64,000 bases of DNA from Ectopseudomonas alcaliphila (GTDB taxonomy: Bacteria > Pseudomonadota > Gammaproteobacteria > Pseudomonadales > Pseudomonadaceae), in the NCBI RefSeq assembly GCF_900101755.1, contig NZ_FNAE01000001.1, positions 1,426,001 to 1,490,000 on the forward strand, in the 5' to 3' direction. Position 1 is the stretch's first letter. The number at the start of each line of letters is the position of its first letter. The notes below the pieces were generated by a model, which saw only the letters and a list, made by a program, of their open reading frames with translations, did not search any database and was not told where the DNA came from. This document shows, one piece after another, positions 27,028 through 36,557 of the stretch. Made by a program: the position numbers and the translations under genes.

Positions 27028-27059
27028 CGTGGGAGATGCGCCTGTCGCACCCTCCCACG
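27028..27059. terminator. Inverted repeat between azurin and the convergent transglutaminase gene
   Basis: CGTGGGAG and CTCCCACG form an 8-base stem with a 16-base loop. No T-run; possibly a decayed REP of the GTGGGAG type or a factor-dependent transcript end. Confidence 0.4.
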
Positions 27060-27063
27060 AATC

Positions 27064-27957
27064 TCACCCCAACGGCAGTACCGTGACCTGTACTTCCGGG
27101 TCGTGGCTGCCGCCCCCCAGGATGACCCCACGCAACGGCGACACATCGGAGAAATCCCGGCCCCAGGCCAGGGTGATGTGCTCCAGCGCCGGGCGCACGT
27201 TGTTGGTCGGGTCGAAATCCACCCAGCCCTGACGCGGGCAATACAGCGACACCCAGGCATGCGAAGCGTCGGCGCCGATCAGCCGCGGCTGGCCGGGCGG
27301 TGGCTGGGTCAGCAGGTAGCCACTGACGTAGCGCGCCGCCAGACCACGCGAGCGCAGACAGGCAAGCATCAGGTGGGCGAAGTCCTGGCAGACCCCGCGT
27401 TTTTCCTCCAGTACCTGCAGCAGCGGCGTTGCCACCTGGGTGGCGCCGGCATCGAAACTGAACTCGTCGAAGATCTTCTGCATCAGCGCCTGGCACGCCT
27501 GCAGCAGCGGACGCCCCGGCGTGAAGCAATCGTCGGCGTAATCGGCGAACACCTGCTTGAGACGCACGTAGGGAGATTCGAAACGGTAGCGCGCCGCCTC
27601 CAGCAGCGTCGGTTCCATGCGCTTGCCGCTGTAGCTGAGCGCAGCACACGCGGCCTCCCAGTTTGGCGAGTCGTCCAGCTCCAGCGGCGCACGCGCCAGC
27701 ACCTCAACGCGCAGCCGTGCGCTGACGACCAGCGCCTCATGCGGGCGCTCGAACACCAGACGGGTCAGTGGATTGCCGAACACGTCCAGACCGTCGCGAC
27801 GCTGGCAGGGCTGCGGGTCGATGCGCAGCGCCTGTTCATGGCAGCGCTGCCAGGGGCAGTCTCGCGGCCACAGGTGGGCCAGCTGCTGCGCCAGGGAAAC
27901 CGGCGCCGAGTAACGGTAATGGGTGTCGTGAAGCACCTGATACAACGCGCCGCTCAT
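27064..27957 (-). CDS. Transglutaminase-like cysteine protease-fold protein
   Basis: 297 residues. The N-terminal bacterial transglutaminase-associated region is followed by the catalytic core: Cys in Gly-Val-Cys-Gln-Asp-Phe-Ala-His, His in Ala-Ser-His-Ala-Trp-Val and Asp in Phe-Asp-Pro-Thr-Asn-Asn. No signal peptide. Comparative genomics (ATP-grasp/transglutaminase systems) predicts such proteins act as peptidases or peptide transferases next to ATP-grasp ligases. Last of a three-gene leftward unit; its start overlaps the stop of the ATP-grasp gene by 4 bases. Confidence 0.88.
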   Translation of the reverse strand: MSGALYQVLHDTHYRYSAPVSLAQQLAHLWPRDCPWQRCHEQALRIDPQPCQRRDGLDVFGNPLTRLVFERPHEALVVSARLRVEVLARAPLELDDSPNWEAACAALSYSGKRMEPTLLEAARYRFESPYVRLKQVFADYADDCFTPGRPLLQACQALMQKIFDEFSFDAGATQVATPLLQVLEEKRGVCQDFAHLMLACLRSRGLAARYVSGYLLTQPPPGQPRLIGADASHAWVSLYCPRQGWVDFDPTNNVRPALEHITLAWGRDFSDVSPLRGVILGGGSHDPEVQVTVLPLG

Positions 27958-30440
27958 GAGGATTGTGTCCGCTGGCTGACATCGACATGGGCGAAGAAGC
28001 GCAGCCCAAGGTGATCGGAAACCGCGCCGGCGGCCTCGCTGATGGCCACCAGCAGATCGGCCAGGCCTTCGAGCACCGCGCGGGTGCTGCCGGGGCCGAA
28101 CAACGGATTTTCCAGGCTGGCGAGGTTGAAGGCGCTCAATTGCTGCTCCAGATAGACCAGGTAGCGCTCGGCCGGCAGCTCGAAGCGCTCGTGAAGCCCT
28201 TCGAGAGAACGCAGCAGGGTACGCATCTGGAAGATCACGGCATGCGGGTTCTGCTCATCGAGCAGCAGCAGGTCGAGCACCGGGATCAACTGCGCCGAAG
28301 CCAGGTAGCGGGTGCGGTAGGTGATGCTGCTGTTGCCCAGCTCCAGCAGCCACTCCAGCGCCGACTGGTCGGTGGCCGAGCCGCTGCGCAGAAAGCCGGC
28401 GAAACTGTCGCAGAGAAACTGCAGGCGCTCGATGTAGCGACCGAGCATGAGGAAGCGCCAGCCGTCGTCGCGGGTCATGTCGTCGAGGGCAAAACCGGAC
28501 AGCGCCGCCAGCGACATCAGCAGGCGGTTGAGAAAATCCAGTAACTCGCCGAAATCGGCCGGCTGGCCTTCCAGCAGTTGCGCCTCGCGCTGCAGCTCCA
28601 CCAGGGCCTGCCAGTTGGCTTGAGAGAGCTTGCCACGCACGCTGCCAGCGGCCCACTGCAGGCGTTGCAGATTGGAGCGCAGACTGGCCGGCCAGTCGCT
28701 GCCAAGTAGTGCCTGCAGCAGACGCTCCGCCAGCTCACCCTCCTCGGGATCTGCCAGCAGGCCCAACTCCTGCGCCAGCGCCAGCGCGCTCTGCAGCGCC
28801 TGCGGGTCGTCGTCGTCATCGACGTAGCGCGCCAGCATGATGCGCAGCAGGCGCGCGCTATCCTCGCAGCGTTCAGCGTAACGACCGAACCAGTACAGGT
28901 TCTCCACCACGCGTGAAGGCAGGAAGGGGTCGCTGCGCACCAGATCGGCGGTACCGAGAGTGCGTTGCGTCTGCCAGGGCTCGCCCGCGCTCTGCCGCGT
29001 ACCGAGCACCCAGGTGTCCTTGCTCGCCCCGCCGCGCTGCATGGACACCACCTCGGCATCGGCCTCGGCGGCCACGCGGGTCAGGCCGCCAGGCATCACC
29101 CGATAACCCTCGGCGCTGGCCACGGCGAACACACGCATGCCGATGGCCCGCGGCTGCAGGCCACTGCCATCCCACACCGGCGCCTGCGACAGTTTGGCGC
29201 GCGCCTGGGCGACGTAAGCATAAGGACGTGCCCGCAGTCGCTCGGCCAGGCTGACACGCTGAGCGTCATCCAGATCGCGGCCGAACACCGGGGCGAAGCT
29301 CTGCGAGGGAAAGGCCGGACGCACCAGTAACTGGTCGAGTTTCTCCAGTGCCTCGTCCAGCACCGGTGGCTCACCGCACCACCAACTGGCGATGGACGGC
29401 AGCAAGAGTTCCTCGCCGAGCAGATGCTCACTGATCGCCGGTAGAAAGCCCGGCAGGCCGGGCGACTCCAGCACGCCGCTACCCAGGGCATTGGCCACCA
29501 GCACGCGGCCACGGCGTACCGCTTCGAGCAGCCCGGGCACGCCGAGGGCGGAGTCGGTGCGCAGCTCCAGAGGGTCGCAGTAGTCGTCATCGAGGCGGCG
29601 CAGCACCGCGTGCACGCGGCGCAGGCCGGCCAGGGTCTTGAGGTAGAGGGTGGCATCGCGCACGGTCAGGTCGCTGCCCTCGACCAGCGGGTAACCGAGC
29701 TGGCGCGCCAGGTACAGGTGCTCGAAATAGCTTTCGTTGAAGCGCCCCGGCGTCAGCAACACCACCAGCGGGGTCTCGCCGCCACTCGGCGCCTGGCGCG
29801 CCAGGGTGTCCTGCAGGGTGCGGAAGAAACTGGCCAGGTATTGCACGCGCAGGTCGCGGTACAACTCGGGGAAGGCGCGCGAGACGATCTGCCGGTTCTC
29901 CAGCGCGTAGCCGGCCCCGGAGGGTGCCTGGGTGCGGTCGGCGGTGACCCACCAGCGCCCGTCCGGCGCGCGGGTCAGATCCACCGCATACAGGTGCAGC
30001 CAGGTGCCGCCCGGCGCCTGCATGCCCTGGCAAGGCCAGAGGAAGTTGTTGTGACCGAACACCAGCTCGGTGGGCAGCAGCCCCTCGGCGATCAACTTTT
30101 GCGGGCCATAGAGGTCGGCCAGCACGCGGTTGAGCAGAGTCGCGCGCTGCGCCACACCGGCGGCGATCTGCTGCCACTCGTCAGCCGGAATCAGGTTGGG
30201 CAGCAGATCCAGTTCCCATGGCCGATCGGCGCCATCAGGGTCGGCGTAGACGTTGTAGGTAACGCCATTTTCCTGGATCTGCCGCGCCAGCATGGCCTCA
30301 CGCTGCGCCAGATGCTCCGGGCGGCTGCGCGCCAGTTGCTCGTACAGCCGCCGCCAGTGCGGGCGCACGTTGCCCTTGGCGTCGAGCAGTTCGTGGTAGG
30401 CCCCGGCAAGGGGCGGGTAATCGGCTAGCAGGTCGTGCAT
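27954..30440 (-). CDS. Circularly permuted ATP-grasp plus alpha-E fusion protein
   Basis: 828 residues. About 1-480 form a circularly permuted ATP-grasp ligase (DUF404/DUF407 type; Asn-Val-Tyr-Ala-Asp-Pro-Asp-Gly, Ala-Val-Asp-Leu-Thr-Arg-Ala-Pro-Asp-Gly-Arg-Trp-Trp-Val). About 500-815 are an alpha-E helical domain (Glu-Asn-Leu-Tyr-Trp-Phe-Gly-Arg-Tyr-Ala-Glu-Arg). In many bacteria the two are separate genes; here they are fused. ATP-grasp enzymes form amide bonds, so a peptide-ligase role is predicted but no substrate is known. Overlaps the transglutaminase gene downstream. Confidence 0.9.
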   Translation of the reverse strand: MHDLLADYPPLAGAYHELLDAKGNVRPHWRRLYEQLARSRPEHLAQREAMLARQIQENGVTYNVYADPDGADRPWELDLLPNLIPADEWQQIAAGVAQRATLLNRVLADLYGPQKLIAEGLLPTELVFGHNNFLWPCQGMQAPGGTWLHLYAVDLTRAPDGRWWVTADRTQAPSGAGYALENRQIVSRAFPELYRDLRVQYLASFFRTLQDTLARQAPSGGETPLVVLLTPGRFNESYFEHLYLARQLGYPLVEGSDLTVRDATLYLKTLAGLRRVHAVLRRLDDDYCDPLELRTDSALGVPGLLEAVRRGRVLVANALGSGVLESPGLPGFLPAISEHLLGEELLLPSIASWWCGEPPVLDEALEKLDQLLVRPAFPSQSFAPVFGRDLDDAQRVSLAERLRARPYAYVAQARAKLSQAPVWDGSGLQPRAIGMRVFAVASAEGYRVMPGGLTRVAAEADAEVVSMQRGGASKDTWVLGTRQSAGEPWQTQRTLGTADLVRSDPFLPSRVVENLYWFGRYAERCEDSARLLRIMLARYVDDDDDPQALQSALALAQELGLLADPEEGELAERLLQALLGSDWPASLRSNLQRLQWAAGSVRGKLSQANWQALVELQREAQLLEGQPADFGELLDFLNRLLMSLAALSGFALDDMTRDDGWRFLMLGRYIERLQFLCDSFAGFLRSGSATDQSALEWLLELGNSSITYRTRYLASAQLIPVLDLLLLDEQNPHAVIFQMRTLLRSLEGLHERFELPAERYLVYLEQQLSAFNLASLENPLFGPGSTRAVLEGLADLLVAISEAAGAVSDHLGLRFFAHVDVSQRTQSS

Positions 30441-30495
30441 GGCAGGCTCGGCAGTGGCAAGGCGGTGCGGCGTGATGCAGGTTGATGCCGCATCC

Positions 30496-30543
30496 GTGGG
30501 AGGCGCTTCAGCGGCGACAGTTCGCGGCTAAAGCCCCTCCCAC
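30496..30543. repeat. REP element of the GTGGGAGGGGCTTTAGCCGCGA family
   Basis: GTGGGAGGCGCTTCAGCGGCGA and the opposed CGCGGCTAAAGCCCCTCCCAC form paired arms in the gap between the two large ligase-cluster genes. This is the REP type common in Pseudomonas putida and fluorescens; the left arm is mutated. Confidence 0.8.
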
Positions 30544-30557
30544 AGATGGAATCGACG

Positions 30558-33500
30558 TCAGACGCGACGCAGATCCAGGGTCATCGGCAGTTCATTATTA
30601 TCTATCGGCTGCATGACAGGGCGCTTGCCTGGACTGTGGCCCAGACGGAAGAACCGCGCCAGGCGCCGGCTCTCGGCCTCGTAGGCGTTGACCGGCAGGC
30701 TGTCGTAGTTGCGTCCACCCGGATGCGCGACATGGTACTGGCAACCGCCCAGTGAGCGCTGCATCCAGGTATCGACCAGATCGAACACCAGCGGCGCATG
30801 CACACCGATGGTCGGCTGCAGGCAACTGGCCGGCTGCCAGGCGCGAAAGCGCACGCCACCGACGAACTCGCCGACCTTGCCAGTCGGTCGCAGCGGCACC
30901 GGCACACCGTTGCAGGTCAGCACATAGCGATCCGGTGCCATGCCGGCCACCCTCACCTGCATGCGCTCCAGCGACGAGTCGACGTAACGTACGGTGCCGC
31001 CAGTGGCGCCCTCCTCGCCCAGTACGTGCCAGGGTTCCAGAGCCTGGCGCAGTTCCAGGTCGATGCCCTTGACGGCGAAATCACCGGCCTTGGGGAAACG
31101 GAACTCCAAATGCGGCGCGAACCATTCGCTGCGCAGGCGATAGCCGAAGCTGCCCAGTTCCTGCAGCACATCGGCGAAATCCTGCTCGACGAAGTGCGGC
31201 AGCAAATAGCGGTCGTGCAACTCGGTGCCCCAGCGCACCAGTTTCGCCGGGCGATAGGGCTCCTGCCAGAAACGGGCGATCAGCGCGCGCAGCAGCAGCT
31301 GTTGGGCCAGGCTCATCTGCGCGTGCGGCGGCATCTCGAAGGCGCGCAGCTCGAGCAGGCCGAGGCGACCAGTGGCCGAGTCCGGCGAGTACAGTTTGTC
31401 GATGCAGAACTCGGCGCGGTGGGTGTTGCCGGTGACGTCCACCAGCAGGTTACGCAGCAGACGATCGACCAGCCAGGGTGCGCAGTCGCGCCCCGGCTCG
31501 GGCATCTGCGCAAAGGCGATCTCCAGCTCATATAAGGCATCGTTGCGCGCCTCATCCACACGCGGCGCCTGCGATGTCGGGCCGATGAACAGGCCACTGA
31601 ACAGGTAGGACAGCGACGGGTGGTTGTGCCAGTAGCTGATCAGGCTGCGCAGCAGGTCCGGGCGGCGCAGGAAAGGCGAATCCCCCGGCGTCGCGCCGCC
31701 GAGGACGAAGTGGTTGCCGCCGCCGGTGCCGGTGTGACGCCCGTCGATCATGAACTTCTCGCTGGACAGCCGCGACTGGCGCGCTGCCTCGTAGAGAAAC
31801 TCGCAGCGCTCGACAAGCTCATCCCAGTTGGCCGCAGGATGGATGTTCACCTCGATCACGCCCGGATCGGGGGTGACGCGGAAGTACTGCAGGCGCGGGT
31901 CGAGCGGCGGCTCGTAGCCCTCCAGCAACACCGGACACTTGAGCTCGGCCGCCACTGCCTCGATGGCTGCGACCAGCTGCAGATAGTCTTCGAGATGGCT
32001 CAGCGGCGGCATGAACAGGTACAGACGGCCCTCGCGCGGCTCGGCGCACAGCGCGGTGCGCACGATACCGGCAGCCGATTGCCCGCTGGCCGGGCGTGCG
32101 CTCTGCGGGCCGGCACTGGCACCACGCCAGACACCCCGCAGCTGACGCTGGATCTGCGCCGGGCTGGGCAGCGGCGGCAGCACCTGGCTGGGGTCGACCG
32201 GATTGACGTAGGGGTAGTCGGCCTGGCTGACCCAGGGCAGCGAATCCAGCGGCAGGCGATAGCCCAGCGCCGAGTCGCCGGGCAGCAGACGGCAGTGCTC
32301 GTCACGCAGGAACCAGCGGCCGCTCTGCCAGCCCTCGCCCACCACCTGGCGTGCCAATGGCAGCACATGGCCGACCACGTTCTCGAGGCCCTGGTCGAAC
32401 ACCTTGCGCAGGCGCTCACGCTCCAGCGGGTCGCTCAGGCGCGGGTCATCCGGGGTGACGTTATCCGGCAGCTTGCGCTCGCGCCACAGGTAATAGAACC
32501 AGTCCTCGTAGGCCGGGAAAACGTTACTGGCATCCACTTCCAGATGCGCTGCCAGCGTGGCGAGAAAGCGCGCGGCGGTTTCGGCGCTAGCGCCATAGCC
32601 ACGCTTCTCATCGGCCAGCAGCCTGGGGTCATGCCACAGCGGTTCACCATCGCGGCGCCAGAAGCAGTTCAGCGACCAGCGCGGCAACTGCTCGCCGGGG
32701 TACCACTTGCCCTGGCCGAAGTGCACCAGCGCCTTGGGTGCATAGTGACTGCGCAGGCGATAGAACAGATCGGCGGCCAGGCGCCGCTTGTTCGGCCCGA
32801 GCGCGGCGGTGTTCCACTCGTCGTCATCGGGGTAATCGAGGGCGACGAAGGTCGGTTCACCGCCCATGGTCAGGCGCACGTCGTGCTTGTGCAGGTCCTC
32901 GTCGATCTGCCGACCCAGCGCCTGGATCGCCTGCCACTGCGCCTCGCTGTAAGGCTTGGTGACGCGTGGCGCCTCCCACACGCGCTCGACGCTCATCAGG
33001 TGCTCGAACTCCACCTCGCACTCGTCCAGCCCGCCGGTGATCGGCGCCGCCGAGGATGGCTCCGGGCTGCACGCCAGAGGAATGTGGCCTTCGCCGGCAA
33101 ACAGGCCTGAAGTCGGGTCGAGACCGACCCAGCCGGCGCCAGGCAGGTACACCTCGCACCAGGCGTGCAGGTCGGTAAAGTCCTTGTCGGTGCCGGAGGG
33201 GCCGTCGAGGGCTTTGACGTCGGCGGTGAGCTGGATCAGGTAGCCGGAGACGAAGCGCGCCGCCAGGCCCAGGTGACGCAGCAGTTGCACCAGCAGCCAG
33301 GCCGAATCGCGGCACGAACCGGCGGCCAGCTCGAGCGACTGCTCCGGCGTCTGCACGCCCGGCTCCATGCGGATCAGGTAGCGGATGTCAGCCGACAGCC
33401 GCTGGTTCAGCTCGACCAGAAAATCGATGCTGGGCACCGGCTCGCGGGAGATACCGGCCAGGTACTTGGCGAACAGCGGTGTGGCCGGCAGCTTGACCAG

Positions 33501-33851
33501 ATAGGGCGCCAGCTCGCGCTGCTCACCCTCGGTGTAGGCGAAGGGAATGCGCTCGGCATAGGGTTCGAGGAAGAAGTCGAAGGGGTTGAACACCGCCATC
33601 TCGGCGACCAGATCCACCTCGACCTTGAACTCGCGCGTTTTCTCGGGAAACACCAGGCGCGCCAGGTAGTTGCCCTGCGGATCCTGCTGCCAGTTGATGA
33701 AGTGCTCGCCCGGCTCGACCTTCAGCGCATAGGAAAGGATGCGTGTGCGGCTGTGCGGTGCCGGGCGCAAACGTACGACTTGTGGCCCGAGGTTCACCGC
33801 GCGGTCATAGCGGTAGTGGGTGACATGGTGCAGCGCGACATGAATCGACAC
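30558..33851 (-). CDS. Transglutaminase-DUF2126 fusion protein
   Basis: 1097 residues. The N-terminal 300 residues are a transglutaminase-like domain: Cys in Gly-Ser-Cys-Arg-Asp-Ser near 180, His in Asp-Leu-His-Ala-Trp-Cys, Asp in Leu-Asp-Pro-Thr-Ser-Gly. The remaining part is DUF2126, with Met-Gly-Gly-Glu-Pro-Thr-Phe-Val near 325 and Gly-Gly-Gly-Asn-His; relation to ligase folds has been suggested. The GTG start at 33851 has AGGAGG upstream. First gene of the leftward cluster with the ATP-grasp/alpha-E and transglutaminase proteins; a REP separates it from the second gene. Confidence 0.88.
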   Translation of the reverse strand: MSIHVALHHVTHYRYDRAVNLGPQVVRLRPAPHSRTRILSYALKVEPGEHFINWQQDPQGNYLARLVFPEKTREFKVEVDLVAEMAVFNPFDFFLEPYAERIPFAYTEGEQRELAPYLVKLPATPLFAKYLAGISREPVPSIDFLVELNQRLSADIRYLIRMEPGVQTPEQSLELAAGSCRDSAWLLVQLLRHLGLAARFVSGYLIQLTADVKALDGPSGTDKDFTDLHAWCEVYLPGAGWVGLDPTSGLFAGEGHIPLACSPEPSSAAPITGGLDECEVEFEHLMSVERVWEAPRVTKPYSEAQWQAIQALGRQIDEDLHKHDVRLTMGGEPTFVALDYPDDDEWNTAALGPNKRRLAADLFYRLRSHYAPKALVHFGQGKWYPGEQLPRWSLNCFWRRDGEPLWHDPRLLADEKRGYGASAETAARFLATLAAHLEVDASNVFPAYEDWFYYLWRERKLPDNVTPDDPRLSDPLERERLRKVFDQGLENVVGHVLPLARQVVGEGWQSGRWFLRDEHCRLLPGDSALGYRLPLDSLPWVSQADYPYVNPVDPSQVLPPLPSPAQIQRQLRGVWRGASAGPQSARPASGQSAAGIVRTALCAEPREGRLYLFMPPLSHLEDYLQLVAAIEAVAAELKCPVLLEGYEPPLDPRLQYFRVTPDPGVIEVNIHPAANWDELVERCEFLYEAARQSRLSSEKFMIDGRHTGTGGGNHFVLGGATPGDSPFLRRPDLLRSLISYWHNHPSLSYLFSGLFIGPTSQAPRVDEARNDALYELEIAFAQMPEPGRDCAPWLVDRLLRNLLVDVTGNTHRAEFCIDKLYSPDSATGRLGLLELRAFEMPPHAQMSLAQQLLLRALIARFWQEPYRPAKLVRWGTELHDRYLLPHFVEQDFADVLQELGSFGYRLRSEWFAPHLEFRFPKAGDFAVKGIDLELRQALEPWHVLGEEGATGGTVRYVDSSLERMQVRVAGMAPDRYVLTCNGVPVPLRPTGKVGEFVGGVRFRAWQPASCLQPTIGVHAPLVFDLVDTWMQRSLGGCQYHVAHPGGRNYDSLPVNAYEAESRRLARFFRLGHSPGKRPVMQPIDNNELPMTLDLRRV

Positions 33852-34036
33852 GGCGGCCTCCTGCTAGCCTGGACGATACCCAGTGCAGCGCAAGACTTAT
33901 GCCAGAGGCAACCCGCTGATTTCCCAGCGTGCCACGCCCTGCAAGCCCCTTATCGGGGCATCGCCCGCACCAAGGTCAGATGGACGCACAACTATAGAGC
34001 AGGCGCCGGCAACCCTGATGACAATTACGCACGACT

Positions 34037-35143
34037 TCAGCACTCGCCATCGAGACTGGCGATCCAGCGGTCGATCACCTCCAGCCCTTCGTGATGGGAG
34101 GTGGACCGCCCCAGCTCGGGCATCATGATGCTGGGATCGGTGCTGTGCAGGCGAAAGCTCAGCACCGATTTCTCCGGCGCACCGGGATGAATGTCCACCA
34201 GACGATCACCGGAGCCCTTGCCCGCAGCCACCGGCTGCTTGCACAGGCCATAGGCGATGCTCAGCGGTGTGGCTGGGTCGAGATACAAACCGGAGGTACG
34301 CCCCGGCCCTTCAGGGTTATGGCAGTGCGAGCAGTTGGCATCCAGATAACTGCGTGCCTGATGTTCCAGCCCCTCCCCTTCACGCGGCGCGCCCCACAGG
34401 GCATTTCGTGGAACGCTAGCCATGTCAGCCGGAACACCTTGCAGGAAACCGCTCCCCTGCCAGTACAACAACTGGTTGGCCGTGCCATCGGCGTAGGCGA
34501 AATCCTTGTTCAGATGGCGCGCCTTCGGCCCCAGGGGTTGTACGCCCTTGCCAGCCTGCTCCTCGTGACACCCCGCGCACTGGTTGGCATCGGGCACCTG
34601 ATAGTCGACCGCCAGCGCCTCGCCCGTTTCATCATGCAGTTGCAGATCGAAGCTGGCGCCTGCCCAGTCCAGCGTGGCCTCGCGTTGCGCCTCGTCCCAG
34701 ATGTAAGGCAGCGCGACCCAGCCCTGCTCCTGACGTAGCAGGATGCGCGTCTCGAGCAACCGCACGCGCTTCAGTTGCACCGCCTCGGCGCCCTGCTGCT
34801 CGCTGCGCAGCAGCCGGCCCTGAGCATCGATCGGGTAGTAGAAGGTTTTGCTCAGCACGGTGCCCACGGGGTAATCGAAACGCGCTTCGGCATAGCGCGC
34901 CTGGCTCCCTTCGGGCAGCCAGATCGTACGCAGCTTGTGCGCATAGTCGGTGAACAGCGGCGTATTGAGGTAGTAGGGCAGCACACCGGTAGCAGGCTGC
35001 AGGTAGCCGCCCTGTTGCTGCAGCACGCCCCAGGTGCTGAGCTTGTCGGGATAGTCCTCGCCGCCGGGCAGATACAAAGGCGCGTGTTGCTGCTCGCAGC
35101 CGCCGAGCAGCAGGGTGGCCAGCAACAGCCAGCCGGCTCTCAT
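34037..35143 (-). CDS. Diheme c-type cytochrome lipoprotein, SO2930/HNE_0200-like
   Basis: 368 residues. The lipobox Leu-Leu-Gly-Gly-Cys at about residue 16 marks a lipoprotein. Two heme motifs are present: Cys-Ala-Gly-Cys-His and Cys-Ser-His-Cys-His; Ile-Met-Met-Pro-Glu near the C-terminus may supply an axial Met. The arrangement fits the SO2930/HNE_0200 family, which is typically found beside a beta-helix repeat protein, as here. Start overlaps the stop of that gene (ATGA). An electron-transfer role in the envelope is inferred; partner and reaction are unknown. Confidence 0.8.
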   Translation of the reverse strand: MRAGWLLLATLLLGGCEQQHAPLYLPGGEDYPDKLSTWGVLQQQGGYLQPATGVLPYYLNTPLFTDYAHKLRTIWLPEGSQARYAEARFDYPVGTVLSKTFYYPIDAQGRLLRSEQQGAEAVQLKRVRLLETRILLRQEQGWVALPYIWDEAQREATLDWAGASFDLQLHDETGEALAVDYQVPDANQCAGCHEEQAGKGVQPLGPKARHLNKDFAYADGTANQLLYWQGSGFLQGVPADMASVPRNALWGAPREGEGLEHQARSYLDANCSHCHNPEGPGRTSGLYLDPATPLSIAYGLCKQPVAAGKGSGDRLVDIHPGAPEKSVLSFRLHSTDPSIMMPELGRSTSHHEGLEVIDRWIASLDGEC

Positions 35144-36387
35144 GCGTCCTCACCTGCCTCGGCCAGGGCTGCACGCAGCTCGACGGCGGGAAGACGGGGC
35201 AGCTCGCAGCGATGCGGCGTTATATCGGTGCTGATGTTCTTGTAGCCGCCCGGCCCATCGACGTTGACGATGCCGGCATCGCCATTGTCGATGCAGATGG
35301 CCAGCTCGGCCGGCAGCTTGCCATCGACCAGTTTCTCGGGATTCACATAGCCATCCCAGAGAATGTCCGGCAGGCGTCCATTGAGACCGAACTTGGCCAG
35401 CCTCAGCGCCTTCAGCTCGAGGTTGTCGGGGCTGTCCCCGCCGGGGCCGAAACGGTTGCCATGGATATGAATGGCCTCCGGGTAGGCATCGAAGTCCGCC
35501 TCGGTGGAGAGGTCGGTGTAGCCGGTGCTGAAGTAGCTGCTGACGATAACGTTGGCGGTGCGGTGGTCGCCAATATCGTTATCGAAGATCTCCACCTTGT
35601 CGTTGGAATTGACCAGCACGCCAGAGCCCGCCGGCACACTGGCGACCGGCGTGCCCTTGTGGCCGAAGTTCTTGTGGTTGTTGCCCTCGACCTTGTTGCG
35701 GTAGACCCGTGTGGTGTGACCTGGCTGCGGCAGGTTGGGCATGTTGAACACCAGGATGCCACCGGTGTTGCCGGTGGCGACGTTGTCATAGACGTCGGCG
35801 CCGATGGTGTTCTCGATCTCGATGCCCGCGACGTTGCGCTCGGCACGACTGTTGCGCACCACCACGTTGCGCGACTGGCCCACATAGATGCCAGCATCCG
35901 AGGCACCGATGGCCACCACGCCGTCGATCAGCACATTCTCGGTCTGTACCGGATAGATGCCATAGGCGCCATTCTCGGTAGCCGGGCCATTGGTCCACTC
36001 GGTGCGTACGCGGCGGATGATGATGTTCTGGCCGCCAACCACCTTGAGCGCATCGCCCTTGGTGTCTTCCAGCGCCAGGTCCTCGATGGTGAAGTCGGAG
36101 GCGTTCACCAGCAGCCCTTCGGCACCGGACTTCTGGCCCTTGAAGTTGAGGATGGTCTGATCCATGCCAGCACCGCGCAACGTCACACCACTGACCTTGA
36201 GGCTCAGGCTGCGGTCTAGCTGCCAGGTGCCGGCAGGAATCTCGATCACCTCACCCGGCTTGGCCTTGATCAACTGCGTCTGCAGTTGCTTCTGAAAGTC
36301 GAGATTGGCGACAGGAGGTGCTTCGGAATCACCGCATGCAGTCAGCAGCAAGGACAGAGCAATAAACGAGGGGGCGGCAAGGCGCAT
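35140..36387 (-). CDS. Parallel beta-helix repeat lipoprotein
   Basis: 415 residues. The signal sequence ends in the lipobox Leu-Leu-Thr-Ala-Cys, so the protein is likely lipidated. The body has repeated short strands rich in Val, Asn, Gly (for example Asn-Ile-Ile-Ile-Arg, Asn-Val-Leu-Ile-Asp, Asn-Val-Val-Val-Arg-Asn), the pattern of right-handed parallel beta-helix proteins such as NosD-like or pectate-lyase-like folds. Co-translated with the diheme cytochrome downstream. An extracytoplasmic binding or carbohydrate-related role is possible. AT-rich sequence at 36421-36445 may include its promoter. Confidence 0.82.
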   Translation of the reverse strand: MRLAAPSFIALSLLLTACGDSEAPPVANLDFQKQLQTQLIKAKPGEVIEIPAGTWQLDRSLSLKVSGVTLRGAGMDQTILNFKGQKSGAEGLLVNASDFTIEDLALEDTKGDALKVVGGQNIIIRRVRTEWTNGPATENGAYGIYPVQTENVLIDGVVAIGASDAGIYVGQSRNVVVRNSRAERNVAGIEIENTIGADVYDNVATGNTGGILVFNMPNLPQPGHTTRVYRNKVEGNNHKNFGHKGTPVASVPAGSGVLVNSNDKVEIFDNDIGDHRTANVIVSSYFSTGYTDLSTEADFDAYPEAIHIHGNRFGPGGDSPDNLELKALRLAKFGLNGRLPDILWDGYVNPEKLVDGKLPAELAICIDNGDAGIVNVDGPGGYKNISTDITPHRCELPRLPAVELRAALAEAGEDA

Positions 36388-36557
36388 GATGGGGCTCCGC
36401 TGTTGTTCTTATGTCTTGGCACTATAGTTCCAATATAAAAACAAGCCAAGCCCGGGACCACCTCGCAAGTCGCGCCATGAAACCAAGCGAGATGCTTGCA
36501 GCCCCTATCGGGAAGCAACAGACTACGAGCACTTCCGCAGCCCAAGGACAGGCCGCC

